Positions 46,187 through 58,506 of a stretch of DNA of 64,000 nucleotides are shown here, one piece after another. The number at the start of each line of letters is the position of its first letter. Within the stretch, counting starts at the first letter, position 1. The stretch spans positions 40,725,115-40,789,114 of the forward strand of contig NC_045138.2 in NCBI RefSeq assembly GCF_008831285.2, in the 5' to 3' direction. The stretch is from Nymphaea colorata. Its lineage: Eukaryota; Streptophyta; Magnoliopsida; Nymphaeales; Nymphaeaceae. Position numbers and translations under genes: made by a program. The notes under the pieces are model-generated. The model did no database searches. It was not told the DNA's origin and saw only the letters and a program-made list of their open reading frames with translations.

Positions 46187-46495
46187 AAAAACTGAGCCAA
46201 AGAATGATTTATTAATGATACAAACTTGTACATCCAAAAATCAAGCAAGTAAGTCATACTATTTTTCTCACAGCAATAACAGAGTAAGAAGAAAGATGAA
46301 ATATGGAACAGTCTCCATGATCATAGCATTTTATGAAAACTGAGCCAAAAAAGAATGATACATCAATGATACAAACTTGTACATCCAAAATCAAGGAAGC
46401 AAGTCATGCTATTTTTCTCACAGCAATAAGTAGCAAGAAAACAATAGGAGTAAGAAGAAAGATGAAATATGGAACAACCTCCATGATCATACCAT
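46187..46495. repeat. Tandem duplication of the 3' end of the neighbouring gene
   Basis: Two copies with a period of 148 bp start AAACTGAGCCAA at 46189 and 46337. The upper copy contains the final coding bases, including the membrane segment and the TGA of the plastid protein gene. The lower copy lacks about 12 bases and lies downstream of the real stop, so it is non-coding. Confidence 0.92.
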
Positions 46496-47271
46496 CTTCT
46501 TTTTCCTCTTTAGGAATCGAGTAGTTAGATTGATCATCAACAAATGCATCAAAATAGTTCTGAAAGCCTGTTGCTTTAGGAGAAGTAGACAAGCTACGAA
46601 CCTTCATCATTTCCATGGCCTGCAATAAGGTTGTCATGTTTAATGAAAAAAAAAAAAAATCAGGAGTCATGGATGATAGAGTTTCAAACAAGGGGGAACA
46701 GTACATGAGAACGAAGTGGTAAGATTTACACGCAAGTGGTACCTGGAATCCAAACATGAACTGCTTTGCCATTTTTCTCACTTGGGTATTTGGGTGAGAT
46801 TGAAGCTTCTCGTACATAACTCGAGCCTTGTCAGACCTACCTTACATCTCAAATCTCTATTAAGAAAGAAACTTGGACAAGGCCCATAGAAGAAGCAAAA
46901 TAAGATGCAGAAATCATGAAGTCTGAGTTATCGTATTTAATCATGTGTATCTCACCTACTTTTTTAATGCTTTCTTCCAATGCACTGTCTTGCCAATAAA
47001 CCCACAACGTCTATTTGTCTCACATTTTAACAAACTAGTAGGATAAGGTAAAGACGCAAGAAATTGTTCTGAATGTCCTAAAACTTAAGTCTCAAAGCTT
47101 TCTGAAAGAACTAGCATGATATGAAATGTTAGCCACAGATTCTTGCCAAATGCCACTCTGCTATTAAAACATTTGATCTACAAGGAATGAAGGGTACAAG
47201 GACACAACAAATGGATCAAAGCATTAAGAAATTGTAAATATGCACGTGCATGTTTCACGCACACAGAGATA

Positions 47272-47307
<36 letters not shown>

Positions 47308-50300
47308 CGCAACATATTATCAAAAGTTAATGCTGAAACTTTCGCCAGTCAAAATATCAGAGTTTCAGACCCTGGATAATTCAAAGGCATACCTACTAAG
47401 TGAATCTTGACATATAGACCACTGGAGAGCGGCAAATCCGTGAAGCTCGGTCTGGAAAAAGTAAAACACACATAGTTCAAAATCACATTAGGCAATCTGA
47501 GGATTCAAGATGAAATATAACTGCATCAGAAGGTACCACTAATGAATACTGCAACAAAAGAAGCAGAGATCTAAACAGCAAGGTTCAGGAACATTTACCT
47601 GTTCTTGCACAGCCATTCTCATTGTTATCTGGGGCAGTAATTTTTCAAGGATTGCAAAATAATTAGATTCAAGAGATGACAATCTATCTAAATTCTTAAT
47701 ACCAGCAAGATTGTGTTCCAGTTTTTTATAATCCAAAGTCCACGGAATAGGAGGCTCACCCAAAAAAAAAAAAGAAGAAAACACTTTAGCACGAAAACTG
47801 AAGGTAAAACATTAGTTATGTGGCCATCTTCTTCTCTATTGGACAATGCTACAAGAATATTATTTGATTTTCCCTACAGCAATAGTGAACCAACCCAATA
47901 TTATTTGATTTTATCTCCTCTCCTTGTTGCACAGGTATCACAATAAAAAAATCTATATGAAAATTTCATGCAGAAATTGCTAAACAAAGTGGTCTGGTTT
48001 TTACCAGAAATGCTACTAATTCTTGACAAAGTAAGACTCTTTATTAGGACCATGGGATGGTGGACGACCAAATTATCCAAATTTGAAGTTTGACCATAAA
48101 AAGGGTTTTGCTTTTGGTGTTTTTTTTTCTAAGGGGGGGTGGGGAGGAGGTGTGTGGGGTGGGATGAAGGGGCTTGTAGAGTCGCAGACTACTAGAACTA
48201 GAAAATATAGAAACTATAAGAAACAGTGTGGGTCATCTTATCCCTTTCAACGAACAGTTAAGCCCACCATTTTAAAATAACTCTGAGGTGGATGACAGCT
48301 AAAAGTTTAATTTCAAAAAGTTACTGTTTATGTGCAAGTTTTAAGGCAGCCGATCAAATTGATAGTCCATTCACTATGGATCTCGTGTGTGTGTGTGTCT
48401 ATTACACAACACAGACAAACGAGAGAGAAAGATGCAAAAACAATACCACGTTACCAAACCTTGAGTTGGTGGTCTATGCCTAAATAGAAAATATGAAAAG
48501 AGCCAAAAAGCTTCCATGAGTACCTTTTGCAGACTGTGTGATTGCTATAGTACATATGCAGCTAAATGGAGCAATAATAGCAATTACTATAGATCATAAT
48601 GAGTATGTCTGTCAATGTCATATATATCTTTAGTATTTACAGCAACAAACGATAGACATATGATTCATGTCTAATATCATTTCACAAAATCAAACACATA
48701 TACCAAAAATTGGATCAACAAATGCACCAATATATGTGTAAATATGAAAATATATACATATATAAATGCATATATTATGTAATACACAAATGCACATATA
48801 TATAACACATATATAATGTACATATATACATACAACACATGCATGCACATACACATACATAAATGTTTAATTCCATGATTGCCCTTGCCAAAATGGCAAT
48901 AATAAAATCAAATAGGAAAACATCAACTTAAACCGGTTATGCTGTTAGGGAGAAACAATGAAGGGTTCCAGAAAAAAGATAGGCAGAACAGAACAATCGG
49001 GTTTCCAGAAGTGAAGATGCAGTGGCTGAAATACAATGAAAGTTCTTAAGGGATACCTGAAAGACCAAATTGTTCATTATCCTCTCGTAATAATTGATGG
49101 CTTCTTCAAGCTTTCCACGTTCCATCAAGCTATTCCCATCTTCCAAGGCCTGGAAATAATACAGACAGTTCATAGCCAATATGCTGATATCAACTTGAGA
49201 GTTGACATACATTTATAGACGATACAGGCATGGCATTTATAGATAGACCAGTGGTAATGCACAGGATGATCTTCATTGCTGATAAATAAACAACACATTT
49301 TCATGAAAAAACAGGATTCTTCATTTCCAATGGAAACTTAAGACATCAACCCCGAAAGCTGAACCAGGCTACTGTTTGTTTTATAGGTTACCTTAACCTA
49401 AATTATCATTATGCATGCACATGGAAGAGATACAAATCAAAACATAGCATGTGGAGAATGAGCACTGATCATAAAAAGGTCAAGGTGCTCCACTACCTAG
49501 ATGGACCAGTATGTAATATAATATATTGCTTTCCTGCTAAACCAAAAAGTATAACGAGTTTGGTGGCTTGACTATAAAAGCCTCCATGAACATACAGACC
49601 CCAAAACACTCAAAGCCAGCAATACTTAGGTCAGAATATTTTGTAAACTGTTCCTTGGACAAAATTCACCCATAAAAGATTCTTCCGTCATTGTAATTGC
49701 CCAAAGCACTTCATCGTTTGTTATGGCTTGCAAAAGCAAACTCATTTATCATACACTTCATAGTGAACCTGATAGCAACTTGATATAAAAGGTGGGGTTG
49801 TATTGTTTCAACTTTCAATATAAAGCCTAAAGGTGATCACTACATAATACAAACTCAGAGACCATAGATCACCCATTATCCACTATGAGAAAAATAAATT
49901 AGTTTGGTCTAGCATAGCCATTGAGAAGAAACAGATTCCAAAATGACCAAGGACATTTACGTAATTAAACAATACAAAGGTTCAAGTAAGATCCAATATG
50001 AAGTCAGAGTTCAAATGAAATGTGAAAGGCTCCATAGAGTCCATACAGACAACATCTTGCAAGCCATCCATACATGCATTAGCAACGTGTATCCATATCT
50101 GGATGGTACAGGTTCATTCCAGTTCTAATGGACACAGAAAACTTTAAGTTCTCAATTTAGAGGTCTCCCTGCTTGAACAATTCAAAGAGCCTTAATAGGA
50201 TCCAAAAAATCTTCAGGTTGCTATTCGAATATACTACAATAGTCCAGTGGATTTAGTCAAATTAATATTAGTATTATAGATAGATAGTAAGTAGAAATCT

Positions 50301-52472
50301 GGGTAAAGTAGGATGCACAGAGCTAACTAAGAAATTTAGACTAAATGACAATATTTTCATTTTCATCTGTCATGCCGTAAACCTAATATTTGGTTAAAGA
50401 GGAGGTTGGTACTATTCTATGGTTACAAAGTGAAAGAGTATCACTGTACCTTCAAAGGCAAGAAGTTCCAACTGCAAGTATTTAAAAGATGAAACTGAGG
50501 GATAAATTCCTCTCTATCTTAAGAGCATTAAGAATAAAAAATTTAACACAAAAGATGCAAATGGTGCCAAGTCTAGTAGCCACATTTGAGCACATTAATT
50601 GAACATATCAGGCCTCAGTCAAGATCAAAGAAAAAAAAAGATTTCCAACTCTCTTTGCCAACAAACCTTTTCACACTCTAATTTTGTTTTTGGATCAATA
50701 TTCAGCCCCATTTTGACTTTATATTCTGAGAGCAATTTGCGTGTTTGTGCTTCTTTTGCGGCTTTATCTTCAGCAGACTCAAGCACCTGTCCAGGACGAA
50801 TGGTTCTTCCTCCACCATACTGCACATAGAAAAGGGAAAGATGGTCAATCAACTGTAAGCAACAATCTGTAAACCAAAATAGGTAATTCCTAAACCTGCA
50901 TATCTGCAAAACTGCAACCCAAGAAGTGCAATCATATCATGAATGCAGCGGGTGGTATGAAATATTAGAGAGGAAATACATAAGTCATAGGTAGTCATGG
51001 GTGAGAACCAAGAAACAGATTAAAACTAAGATCACTTTGCCGGAAGTTAAGATATTTAAGTTGTATGCTTTGAATTGAGGAAAAAAACATGTGCTAGAAA
51101 ATTAGAGAATCGAGCCTCTAAATTCTGAAGGTTTCAATTGATAAATTCTAAAACAGCATGAATTTCTTTATCTGAGTGATTTTCCGAATAACAAAGCACA
51201 ACCATGCAATTACAAGTTCATTTTTTATGTCGTCATCTATAAACATTAATAGGTATTCCAGATGAGCTTATTGGAGGTATAAACGCAAGGATAAGCTAGA
51301 AAATCGACGAAATGCCATATTCAGCGAATCATCAATTTATATTAGTAATATCACATCAAGAAAAAATTACGATAAATTATCATACCGTTTCTGAAATATT
51401 GCTTGGCCTAGGAAAGACACCCCATGTTGAGACCTTAGGCTTGTATAAGTCGGCATTTTCATCTTCCTTGGCTGGAGGCTCTGATCCTGTTGGAATACCA
51501 AACTTGCTTTGATCTCCCACAATTATCTCCACTTCAGGCAATTCTCCTGAAGGAAAGGGATCGTCCACCGGAACCAAACCTGCCGGAAGCCCCCTGCCGC
51601 TCTTCTTATCGGCAAAGTCGAGGCCCAAAAAATCTAGTCGTGATATAGACCCTACCTTCTTATCACTAGAACCCTCCTCAACAGTATCTTCCTCCCGTTC
51701 TTTCTTCCCGTCGATAGACGCCCCTAATTATAAAATTTTCAGAGTTACGCCAACATAGCTCAGCAGAAACCAACATAGTGCAGACGTGATAAGAGTTGGT
51801 GGCGATCAAAATCGAACCCTAAATTGACATGCAGCTAGTTTTCACGAATTTATGCAACCATTCTGGCATTATAATTTATAGTCCATAACCAATGATACCC
51901 AAGATTAGCACCTAGATATTGACATGCAGTTCGTCTTCAGGAAAGGCCGTAAAGTATGGACTAACACTACCCACAGTGCAAAAATACATATAAGATTCAA
52001 AATGAGAGCACAATTATTCTGACACCATACCATTGCGACCACCATTTTCTAGGCCACCCTTCTCTTTCGCGTATTCCCTGGCCTTCTTCATCGCGATTTT
52101 AACAGAGAGAGGGACGTTTCCATCGCCACCTTCGCCAGAACTCGACGATGCGTCCCCGTCATTCTTATTCCCTTGGTTCAAATGATTCGAGACCAGATTT
52201 TCAGGCACCGTGGAGGTACTCGGGTCGGACCTCTGCGCCTTCACTTTCTTGTACGCCTTAGCTCTCTCAAACGCTCGTTTCACGGGATCAGCAGCTTCCG
52301 ACTCCTCAGAAGAAGAGGAACTCTGTCCATTGTCCGCGGCACTGGCAGAGATAGAAGTGTAGGGTAGCTTGGTTCCCTGGCTCAAAGAGAAAGAATTGAA
52401 GGTTTTGGAAGGGCCGAGCTTCTTGAATGCCGTGGGTGAGAGAGCCCAAGAACCGTTTGGAATCGCGTTCAT
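46404..52472 (-). CDS. Predicted plastid membrane-anchored protein with TPR-like segment, eight exons
   Basis: Exons traced on the minus strand: 52472-52031, 51723-51386, 50819-50667, 49149-49057, 47754-47599, 47451-47393, 46836-46743, 46619-46404. They total 1551 bp, or 516 residues, all in frame. The N-terminus (MNAIPNGSWALSP, Ser-rich) looks like a plastid transit peptide. A Ser/Asp-rich, charged region follows, then LDFLGLDFADKK and a conserved GGGRTIRPGQVLE block near 262-275. Residues 312-339 (ALEDGNSLMERGKLEEAIN plus YYERI) read as one TPR-like helix pair, and 395-450 may form further helices. A hydrophobic segment at 493-512 followed by RKIA suggests a tail anchor. I recognise a plant-specific chloroplast protein type but no named family, and no function can be assigned. 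The exon 5 acceptor (GTGAG) and exon 7 acceptor are the least certain junctions. Confidence 0.82.
47274..47305. repeat. (GA)n microsatellite
   Basis: About 32 bases of GA in an intron of the plastid protein gene. Confidence 0.95.
48133..48163 (+). other. Potential G-quadruplex tract in an intron
   Basis: G runs of 7, 4, 4 and 3 separated by 1, 11 and 1 bases lie on the plus strand, which is the non-transcript strand of the plastid protein gene. The pre-mRNA carries the matching C runs. Confidence 0.6.
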
Positions 52473-52540
52473 CTGGATGAAGCTTCTATCTTCTTCCTCC
52501 CTCCCTCCTTTCTTTCTAAGCTGAGGAGCTCGTAGAGCAA

Positions 52541-52570
52541 TCGCTCTCTCTCTCTCTCTCTCTCTCTCTC
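52541..52570. repeat. (CT)n microsatellite in the 5' leader
   Basis: 30 bases of CT (GA on the gene strand) 70-100 bases upstream of the start codon of the plastid protein gene, in its likely 5' untranslated region. Confidence 0.93.
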
Positions 52571-52719
52571 CACCAGAGAAAAGCCGAGGGAAAAAAATGA
52601 TCCCGAGGGAAATTCTGAATGGCGGTCGGCGCGTGAAGTATTTTTCTTTGTTTTTTTCTTTTTCAAATTGAGTTGAAGAAAATCCCAATTGTTTATCAAT
52701 ATTATCATGCAAGATTTAT

Positions 52720-52985
52720 TTAGCTCCGACTCGTTCAAGCTCGTGTTCCTTAATTTATATCTTATGATTAAAATTTTTACATTTTATTCAAATAATTTTA
52801 AGTTTTTTGTAATTACAAAGATCAGTATTAATATTAAACGAGTTCAATCGGGTTGAGTTCATCTAATTAGAACTCGACTCATTTACAAACTTGTATTATC
52901 AAAATGAACTCGACTTGTTGAACTTATGAATCGAGTTTAATCGAATCAAGCTCGAACGGGTTTGACTCGTTGAACATCTCTACAA
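52720..52985. mobile_element. Dispersed repeat rich in ACTCGTT/GAGTTCA words
   Basis: Contains GACTCGTTCAAGCTCG, then an AT-rich centre, then GAACTCGACTTGTTGAAC, CAAGCTCGAACGGGTTTGACTCG and CATCTCTACAA. The pattern matches that at 29540-29895. It is joined directly to the tandem array that follows. Confidence 0.55.
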
Positions 52986-53255
52986 ACCAGTGTTAAAAAC
53001 TATTGTTACACCATAAACTCTTGTTAATGTGGCATGATGCTTTTAGCAATGGTTGCTAAATGTTTGTAAAACTATTGTTAAAAACACTGTAAACTATTGT
53101 TACATCATAAACCGTTGCAAATGCTTGATGATGCTTTTAGCAACCGTTGCTAAATGTTTGTACAAACCGTCGTTAAAAACACTGTAAACGGTTGTTACAC
53201 CATAACTGTTGCTAATGTGGCAGGATGCTTTTAGCAACGGTTACTAAATGTTTAT
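52986..53255. repeat. Tandem array of a 94-95 bp unit with an inner palindrome
   Basis: Three copies start at 53000, 53094 and 53189 (the last is partial). Each holds TTGTTACA(C/T)CATAA and TTTTAGCAAYGGTTGCTAAA, the latter a near-perfect palindrome. CAACGGTT-type repeats are typical of subterminal regions of plant CACTA transposons; that assignment is inference. Confidence 0.88.
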
Positions 53256-54919
53256 CATCAAACAACATTTGAGAGCTAGTTGATTTTAATTCCTTTTACT
53301 ACTAAAGGGATCAACTTACTGCTGCTTAGTTACTCTTTTTTATAATTTATAATTAATTTAAATGTAGAGTTGGCATAGTGGAAGGGTTCGTAAAAATTGG
53401 TTCTTAGACCAAATCCGCTACGCTGTTCGTTCGGAGAATCTGTGGATTCCCCTGTTCAGTTGAATCAGTTGCGAATAAAAAATATTTAAAAATTTAGTTA
53501 AAAAATAAATTAAAAATATAGGAAAAGTATAAAAGAGTTTAAAATATTAAGAAATAGTGATAACACATAACACTCTTCAATCTGCCACCGTTTTAATTAT
53601 TTAAAAAGGACGGTTAAAAGCTTGCACATGGGACCCTTGAGTGGGCTACAGAAATGAGTCAATTTACCACCGATTGGATTTGACTCGACCAATTCAGGCT
53701 AATTTTAATCATATTTCTTGAATATAAAGAAAAACAAGCTTACATTTTTCGAAAGGGGCTACTGCTGCCCTCAACAAAGATAGAAACTGACCTTCCTTCA
53801 ACTCTATTAGAAAGAAAATGATTTGTACAGCAATAATATTCATGCATGTACGTCTAAATGGAAAATAAGAATGAAACTAGTAGTTATCGTTGTTCTTTTT
53901 TCAAATTCAAACTTATAAGCAATTGACAAATTTTGATCCTTGGTTTACTGCAATCGACAAATTCACATCCTTCTTCTATTAATCTAATGATAATTGACAG
54001 CTTGCCATAGTCATCTGCCTAACCAAATGTATACTTTCGTCATTTAGAAAACGTTTGCATTAGTAAGTATAACACTTCATCAAAGAAAAGTAGATTTATT
54101 CGACACATTAAACTCAAAAAGTAATTTGCTACACATATATAAAAGGTGCGTATGTACTTGTTCATAACAATGCGGCTGGATGAATTTGTCAATTTCCTAC
54201 GCATCTAATGAATTTAAGGAAAACCAATCACCATCTTAGAAGTAAGTTTATTTTGTGGATAGTATGAGACTCGCAAATACCTGAAATGAATTTCCTAAAC
54301 ATATGTAGCTTTAGTTTCAACTTAAAGATAGGATCGTCTACTCAACCAGCCACGCAGTTCTCATTTAATAGAAGCAGACCTTGTTTTAAGGTGTCCCATA
54401 TTTCCTGTTGTTGGGTTGAGGCCCTCCATTATTCGTTTCGGCTTGCTAACATTGCATATACTTTCGACTTACAAAAGAAAAAGAGCATGCAAACCGATTC
54501 ATTAGGGGATGACCAGAACAATAACGCCATCTATTTTGAGAAATGGTCACCAGTTCAACTGCTTGACCTTCCTAACTTCATAGTTCAATACGAGAAGCCT
54601 ACAGAACTTGGAAAGTTTTCAAGTGAAATGCTATTTCTATTTTCAAACGTGTGTCACAAGAGTAAAAACTAACGTGGTTAAGCGTTGGAGTATGTGGACC
54701 TTAGGTTGATCAAGGTCGAGATATCAACGCTCAGGGTATCTTTTGGCAGCATAGTCTCATGGAACCTTCCGAACCCATCCTGGCCATTTAAAGGTAAAAA
54801 TATTGAGATTGAAGTTGGGTTTAGCTAATTGATGGGACTGAGTAAAGTATATAGAGTTGGAGTAAGAATTGGATTCAGATTTAGTTGTCATGTTACACTT
54901 GAATTTGAATTGTCCAAAA
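53256..54919. other. Intergenic region, nothing recognised
   Basis: AT-rich. The frame at 54286-54672 (+) has no domain and starts inside sequence that looks random. Confidence 0.4.
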
Positions 54920-55661
54920 GATGGCTTCTATTTTCTTTTGCTTCGCTTGTTGGCATATTTAGCGGTGGCGAAATCGAGTTGTATTTGAAGAAGGTTTTTT
55001 TTGTCTGATGATGTTTTATTTCACATAGCTGCTTCTATTGACAAGTTCAAAGACTATATGGCCCAACTTCAATTATCCCAACGAAAAGTTCAAACATTTA
55101 TTGCATGGATGTCACCTCCCGTGGGTTTTGTTAAGTTGAATGTTGATGCGGCTGCTAAAACAAATTCAGGAGACTTAGCGGTTGGTGGTTTATTTCGCAA
55201 TGATAATGGAGAATGATTATTTGGCTTCACTTGACGTGTGGGTTATGGTCATATGACTAAGGCTTAACTTATTGCTATTCTTCATGGTTTGAAATTTATC
55301 TAGAAACTAGTCTGGGAACGTGGCTTTCGTAAAGTTATTGTTGAATCAGATTCCTTGTTAGCTGTGAACAAGGTTCGAACTGCAGCCTCGTGATCCTTTA
55401 TTCCAGATTGTGAAGCAATGTCAAGAATTGCTGAGATGAGATTGAGAGTGTATCTTATGTCATACGCACAGAGAAGTTAATATGTGTCCATATTTTCTTG
55501 CCTTATGAGTCTTTCAAAGACCTTTTGGAGTGACCATTCTTACCAATCCACCTGGACATTTGTAGCGATTGATTGAGGAGGATTTGATTGGTGTAGCTCG
55601 ACCTCGTGCTATAATTAGTTAATGTGGTTCTAAACCACTCCTATGTACCAAAAAAAAAAAA
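54920..55661 (+). mobile_element. LINE 3' fragment with dead RNase H domain and poly(A) tail
   Basis: Forward frames give WRNRVVFEEG, SDDVLFHIAASIDKF, then WMSPPVGFVKLNVDAAAK (the start of the RNase H fold with its first aspartate), GGLFRNDNGE, AILHGLKF and VIVESDSLLAVNKV (the second aspartate in ESDS). This is the RNase H/zf-RVT end of a plant L1-type retrotransposon. In-frame stops occur at GE*LFGF, T*RVG, KA*LI and I*KL, several explained by C-to-T or G-to-A changes, and a frameshift lies near 54995. The piece ends with 12 As at 55650-55661. The reverse transcriptase and everything 5' are missing. Confidence 0.87.
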
Positions 55662-56715
55662 CTCTTGTTTAGGCTTCAAAAGCGTACTTCAAATTTGAAA
55701 ATCTGTTCATATCTGAATTACCAGATTGTATGAAAATGTATTTCACAACAGCTTGGATCTAAGAGGTTCACCTTATGGGTTTCATGGTTACTTCGAAGAG
55801 GATTGAGGTACATGCTTCCCTTCAAACATATTTCCACCCATTCAAGCACAAATAAAGTAATTTCAAACTTTTACACCTGGTTCAACCCTCATTGTCTATG
55901 GGTTTTCTGGATTTTCAGTCAATCTACTGGCAAATCCAAAACTTCTACACTTGGATTTGTGCATCCGCGAACATTTTTGGGGCAATCAGACATGTCCTTA
56001 GAGTCAGAGGTTCTTTACCACAAGATATCTCGCGTTACATCTTTCTGAAAGGATGCATTAGTTTCCTTTCTACGTAATTCAAACCATCTCCTCCATTTCC
56101 AATAGCTCAGTTCTTATCTGCGTTTTATGCATGTGAATTACATTAAATGTAGGGCAACACATCGCCATGGGCAGCAAAGCCATTGACAGTAGATTCTGCT
56201 ACTTCTTGCAGTTGTTTTCTTGAAACGAGAGTTGGCCCAACAACCATCGAGCCTTATGAGGACAACGCCAAGAAAAAGCTCAGGCAGCATAATGGTAGGG
56301 TTGGAACTTCATCCACAGGGCCTTCAACTTCACAGCCTCTTACGATCTGCACATCACATATGGTCTACACTCTTGCACTAGTTAAATTTTACAAGGGACG
56401 AGTCACAAAATTTCATTTCGGGTAACTTTTAATCATCCCGTCCATCCTTTCTTTCGGTGGATGCAGTGAGGATGGTGCAAAGACTGGGAGGGTCCTTCAA
56501 CCATGTTGTGTTTCTTGCAGTGGCGAACACCAGCTTCTGCAAGTCTTTTGCATCTGCTAAGCTGCCTTGTCACGGCCATAGATGCAAGTACCCTAGGAAT
56601 ACGCTTTGAAGAATGTTCGTTGAGAGTGACTGCAATATTTGGGTTTGCCAGAACATGCAATATCAGAATCACCATGTTAACAAATGTTGCAGAGAAATTG
56701 ATCCATGAGGAGACG
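55662..56715. other. Intergenic region, 3' flank of the E-class PPR gene
   Basis: No frame with a recognisable domain. Confidence 0.45.
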
Positions 56716-58506
56716 TTAACTTATCACTTGTACTATCTGGGAACTTAAATTTTCTAATATTTCATAAACCAGTTGTACTTGTGGATGAGAATTATCACTT
56801 GCAGTGAATGAATGCACACGTCCTCTGACATTGATCCAACTACGTCCAGTCATCTTTTTAGCTCCCTTTCTGTCCATCAGAAGCCTAGCTTCTAACCCCT
56901 CAGTCCATCTTCCTGATCCATAATACATATTTGAAAGAAGCACATAGCTAGAAGAGTTCTGTTTACATGCTAAGGCATGTCCAGCGACATTCCTTGCCAT
57001 TCTTATATTTCCATGCTTTCTGCATGCTCCTAAAAGTGCCGTCCAGATCACACCATCAGGATCGAAAGGCATGGACAGCACGAAGTCAAAAGCATCTTTG
57101 AGCAGCCCTGCACGACCAAAAAGATCAACTATACATGCATAATGTTCTGCTATTGGTTCTATACCATGATCACTGACCATGGACTCGAAGTAGCGGCAAC
57201 CCTCTTGAAGGAGACCTCCATGACTGCAAGCACTTAAAAGGGCAACAAACGTTATTTCATTTGGCTTGACGGTCCCCAATTGTTTCATCTCCTCAAAAAG
57301 TTGCAAGGCCTTCTCAGCCATTCCACACTGGGCATACCCACTTATCATTCCATTCCATGGAACAATATCTTTATTGTTCAGGTCACTAAAGAGTTTTAAT
57401 GCAGAATCCATCTCTCCACATTTTGCATACATGTCGATGATGGCACTCCCTGTGATCACATCCAACTCCATTCCAAAGCTTAGAACATGTCCATGAACTT
57501 GTTTGCCCCTGTCAAGTGCAGCCATTCTTGCACAAGCTCCCAAAACGCCCACAAAAATGAATGAATTTGGCTTAATCCCTGATGATTCCATTTCGTGGAA
57601 GAGCTCAACTGATTTATTCTCAAACCCACTCTGAGCTAACGTCGCCATAAGTATGCTCCATGACACAACATTTCTTTCCCGCATTTCAGAGAACACTTTC
57701 ACCAAATCCAAGACACTCTCACACTTGGAATAAAAATGCAACAAACAATTGGACATGAACAAATCCCAAGAGATCCCAAAACGAATAGCTAGAGCATGCA
57801 ATTGAACTGCCTTTCTCGTAGCCAATTGTGCAGCACATACATCAAGCAGACTAGCAAAAGTGTATGCATCCGGCAGCATTCCCTCACCAAGCATCTTTTT
57901 GAACAAATTGAAAGAAACATCACAACGCCCATTTCTTGAAAACCCCGAAATCAGAGCATTCCAGACAACAATATCTCTAATAGACACTTCAACAAACACT
58001 TGGTACGCATCTCCCAACCTATCGTAATCAACATACAGCCTCACAAGATTGGCAGCAGTGAAGACGTCATGATCAACCCCAGACTTAAAAACCAACCCGT
58101 GAATCTGTCGACCAACTTCAAAACCGCAAACAGTGAGAATAGTAGAATACGTAAACCGATCCGGACTCAAGCAACTACGCCGCATTTCAGAGAAGTGGGC
58201 AATGGCTTCCGAGCAACAACCATGAACGGCGAAGCAAGAAATGACAGAATTGCGACTGTGGGTGTCGATCTCCGGCATGTTTCGGAAGAATTGAAGCGCC
58301 TCGGAAAGAGACCGGGATTTGACGTAGCCAGAGAGGACGGTATTCCAGGAGACGGCGTTGGAGGCAGGCATAGATAGAAGGAGCCTGTGGGCGTCCTGCA
58401 AGAAACCCGAACTGACGTAGAGCTGAAGAAGGAGGTTGCATCTGAAGATGTGCGCGTGGAGGCCGCCCTTGATGAGGGAGCCATGGACTCTCTGCGCCTC
58501 CAGCAT
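56716..58506 (-). CDS. E-class (PLS) pentatricopeptide repeat protein
   Basis: One intronless frame of 596 residues composed of P, L and S motifs, for example VSWNTVLSGYVKSRSL, VVWNALISGFSRNGR, NVVSWSILMATLAQSG and IVPWNGMISGYAQCGM. An E domain follows (GVIWTALLGACRKHGN, SSYVLLSNMYYGSGRW, GRSWINVRGRVHSF) and a short E+-like tail. No DYW domain is present, so editing would need a partner deaminase if it acts in RNA editing. An in-frame stop lies 57 bases upstream of the start, so the ATG at 58506 is the first possible. No clear organelle-targeting peptide is seen; the first PPR starts almost at once, which is common in annotated short starts. Confidence 0.93.
   Translation of the reverse strand: MLEAQRVHGSLIKGGLHAHIFRCNLLLQLYVSSGFLQDAHRLLLSMPASNAVSWNTVLSGYVKSRSLSEALQFFRNMPEIDTHSRNSVISCFAVHGCCSEAIAHFSEMRRSCLSPDRFTYSTILTVCGFEVGRQIHGLVFKSGVDHDVFTAANLVRLYVDYDRLGDAYQVFVEVSIRDIVVWNALISGFSRNGRCDVSFNLFKKMLGEGMLPDAYTFASLLDVCAAQLATRKAVQLHALAIRFGISWDLFMSNCLLHFYSKCESVLDLVKVFSEMRERNVVSWSILMATLAQSGFENKSVELFHEMESSGIKPNSFIFVGVLGACARMAALDRGKQVHGHVLSFGMELDVITGSAIIDMYAKCGEMDSALKLFSDLNNKDIVPWNGMISGYAQCGMAEKALQLFEEMKQLGTVKPNEITFVALLSACSHGGLLQEGCRYFESMVSDHGIEPIAEHYACIVDLFGRAGLLKDAFDFVLSMPFDPDGVIWTALLGACRKHGNIRMARNVAGHALACKQNSSSYVLLSNMYYGSGRWTEGLEARLLMDRKGAKKMTGRSWINVRGRVHSFTASDNSHPQVQLVYEILENLSSQIVQVIS

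Noticed and set aside
54286..54672. 128-codon open frame upstream of the LINE fragment
   Set aside because: No similarity to retrotransposon or plant protein motifs; the sequence looks random.
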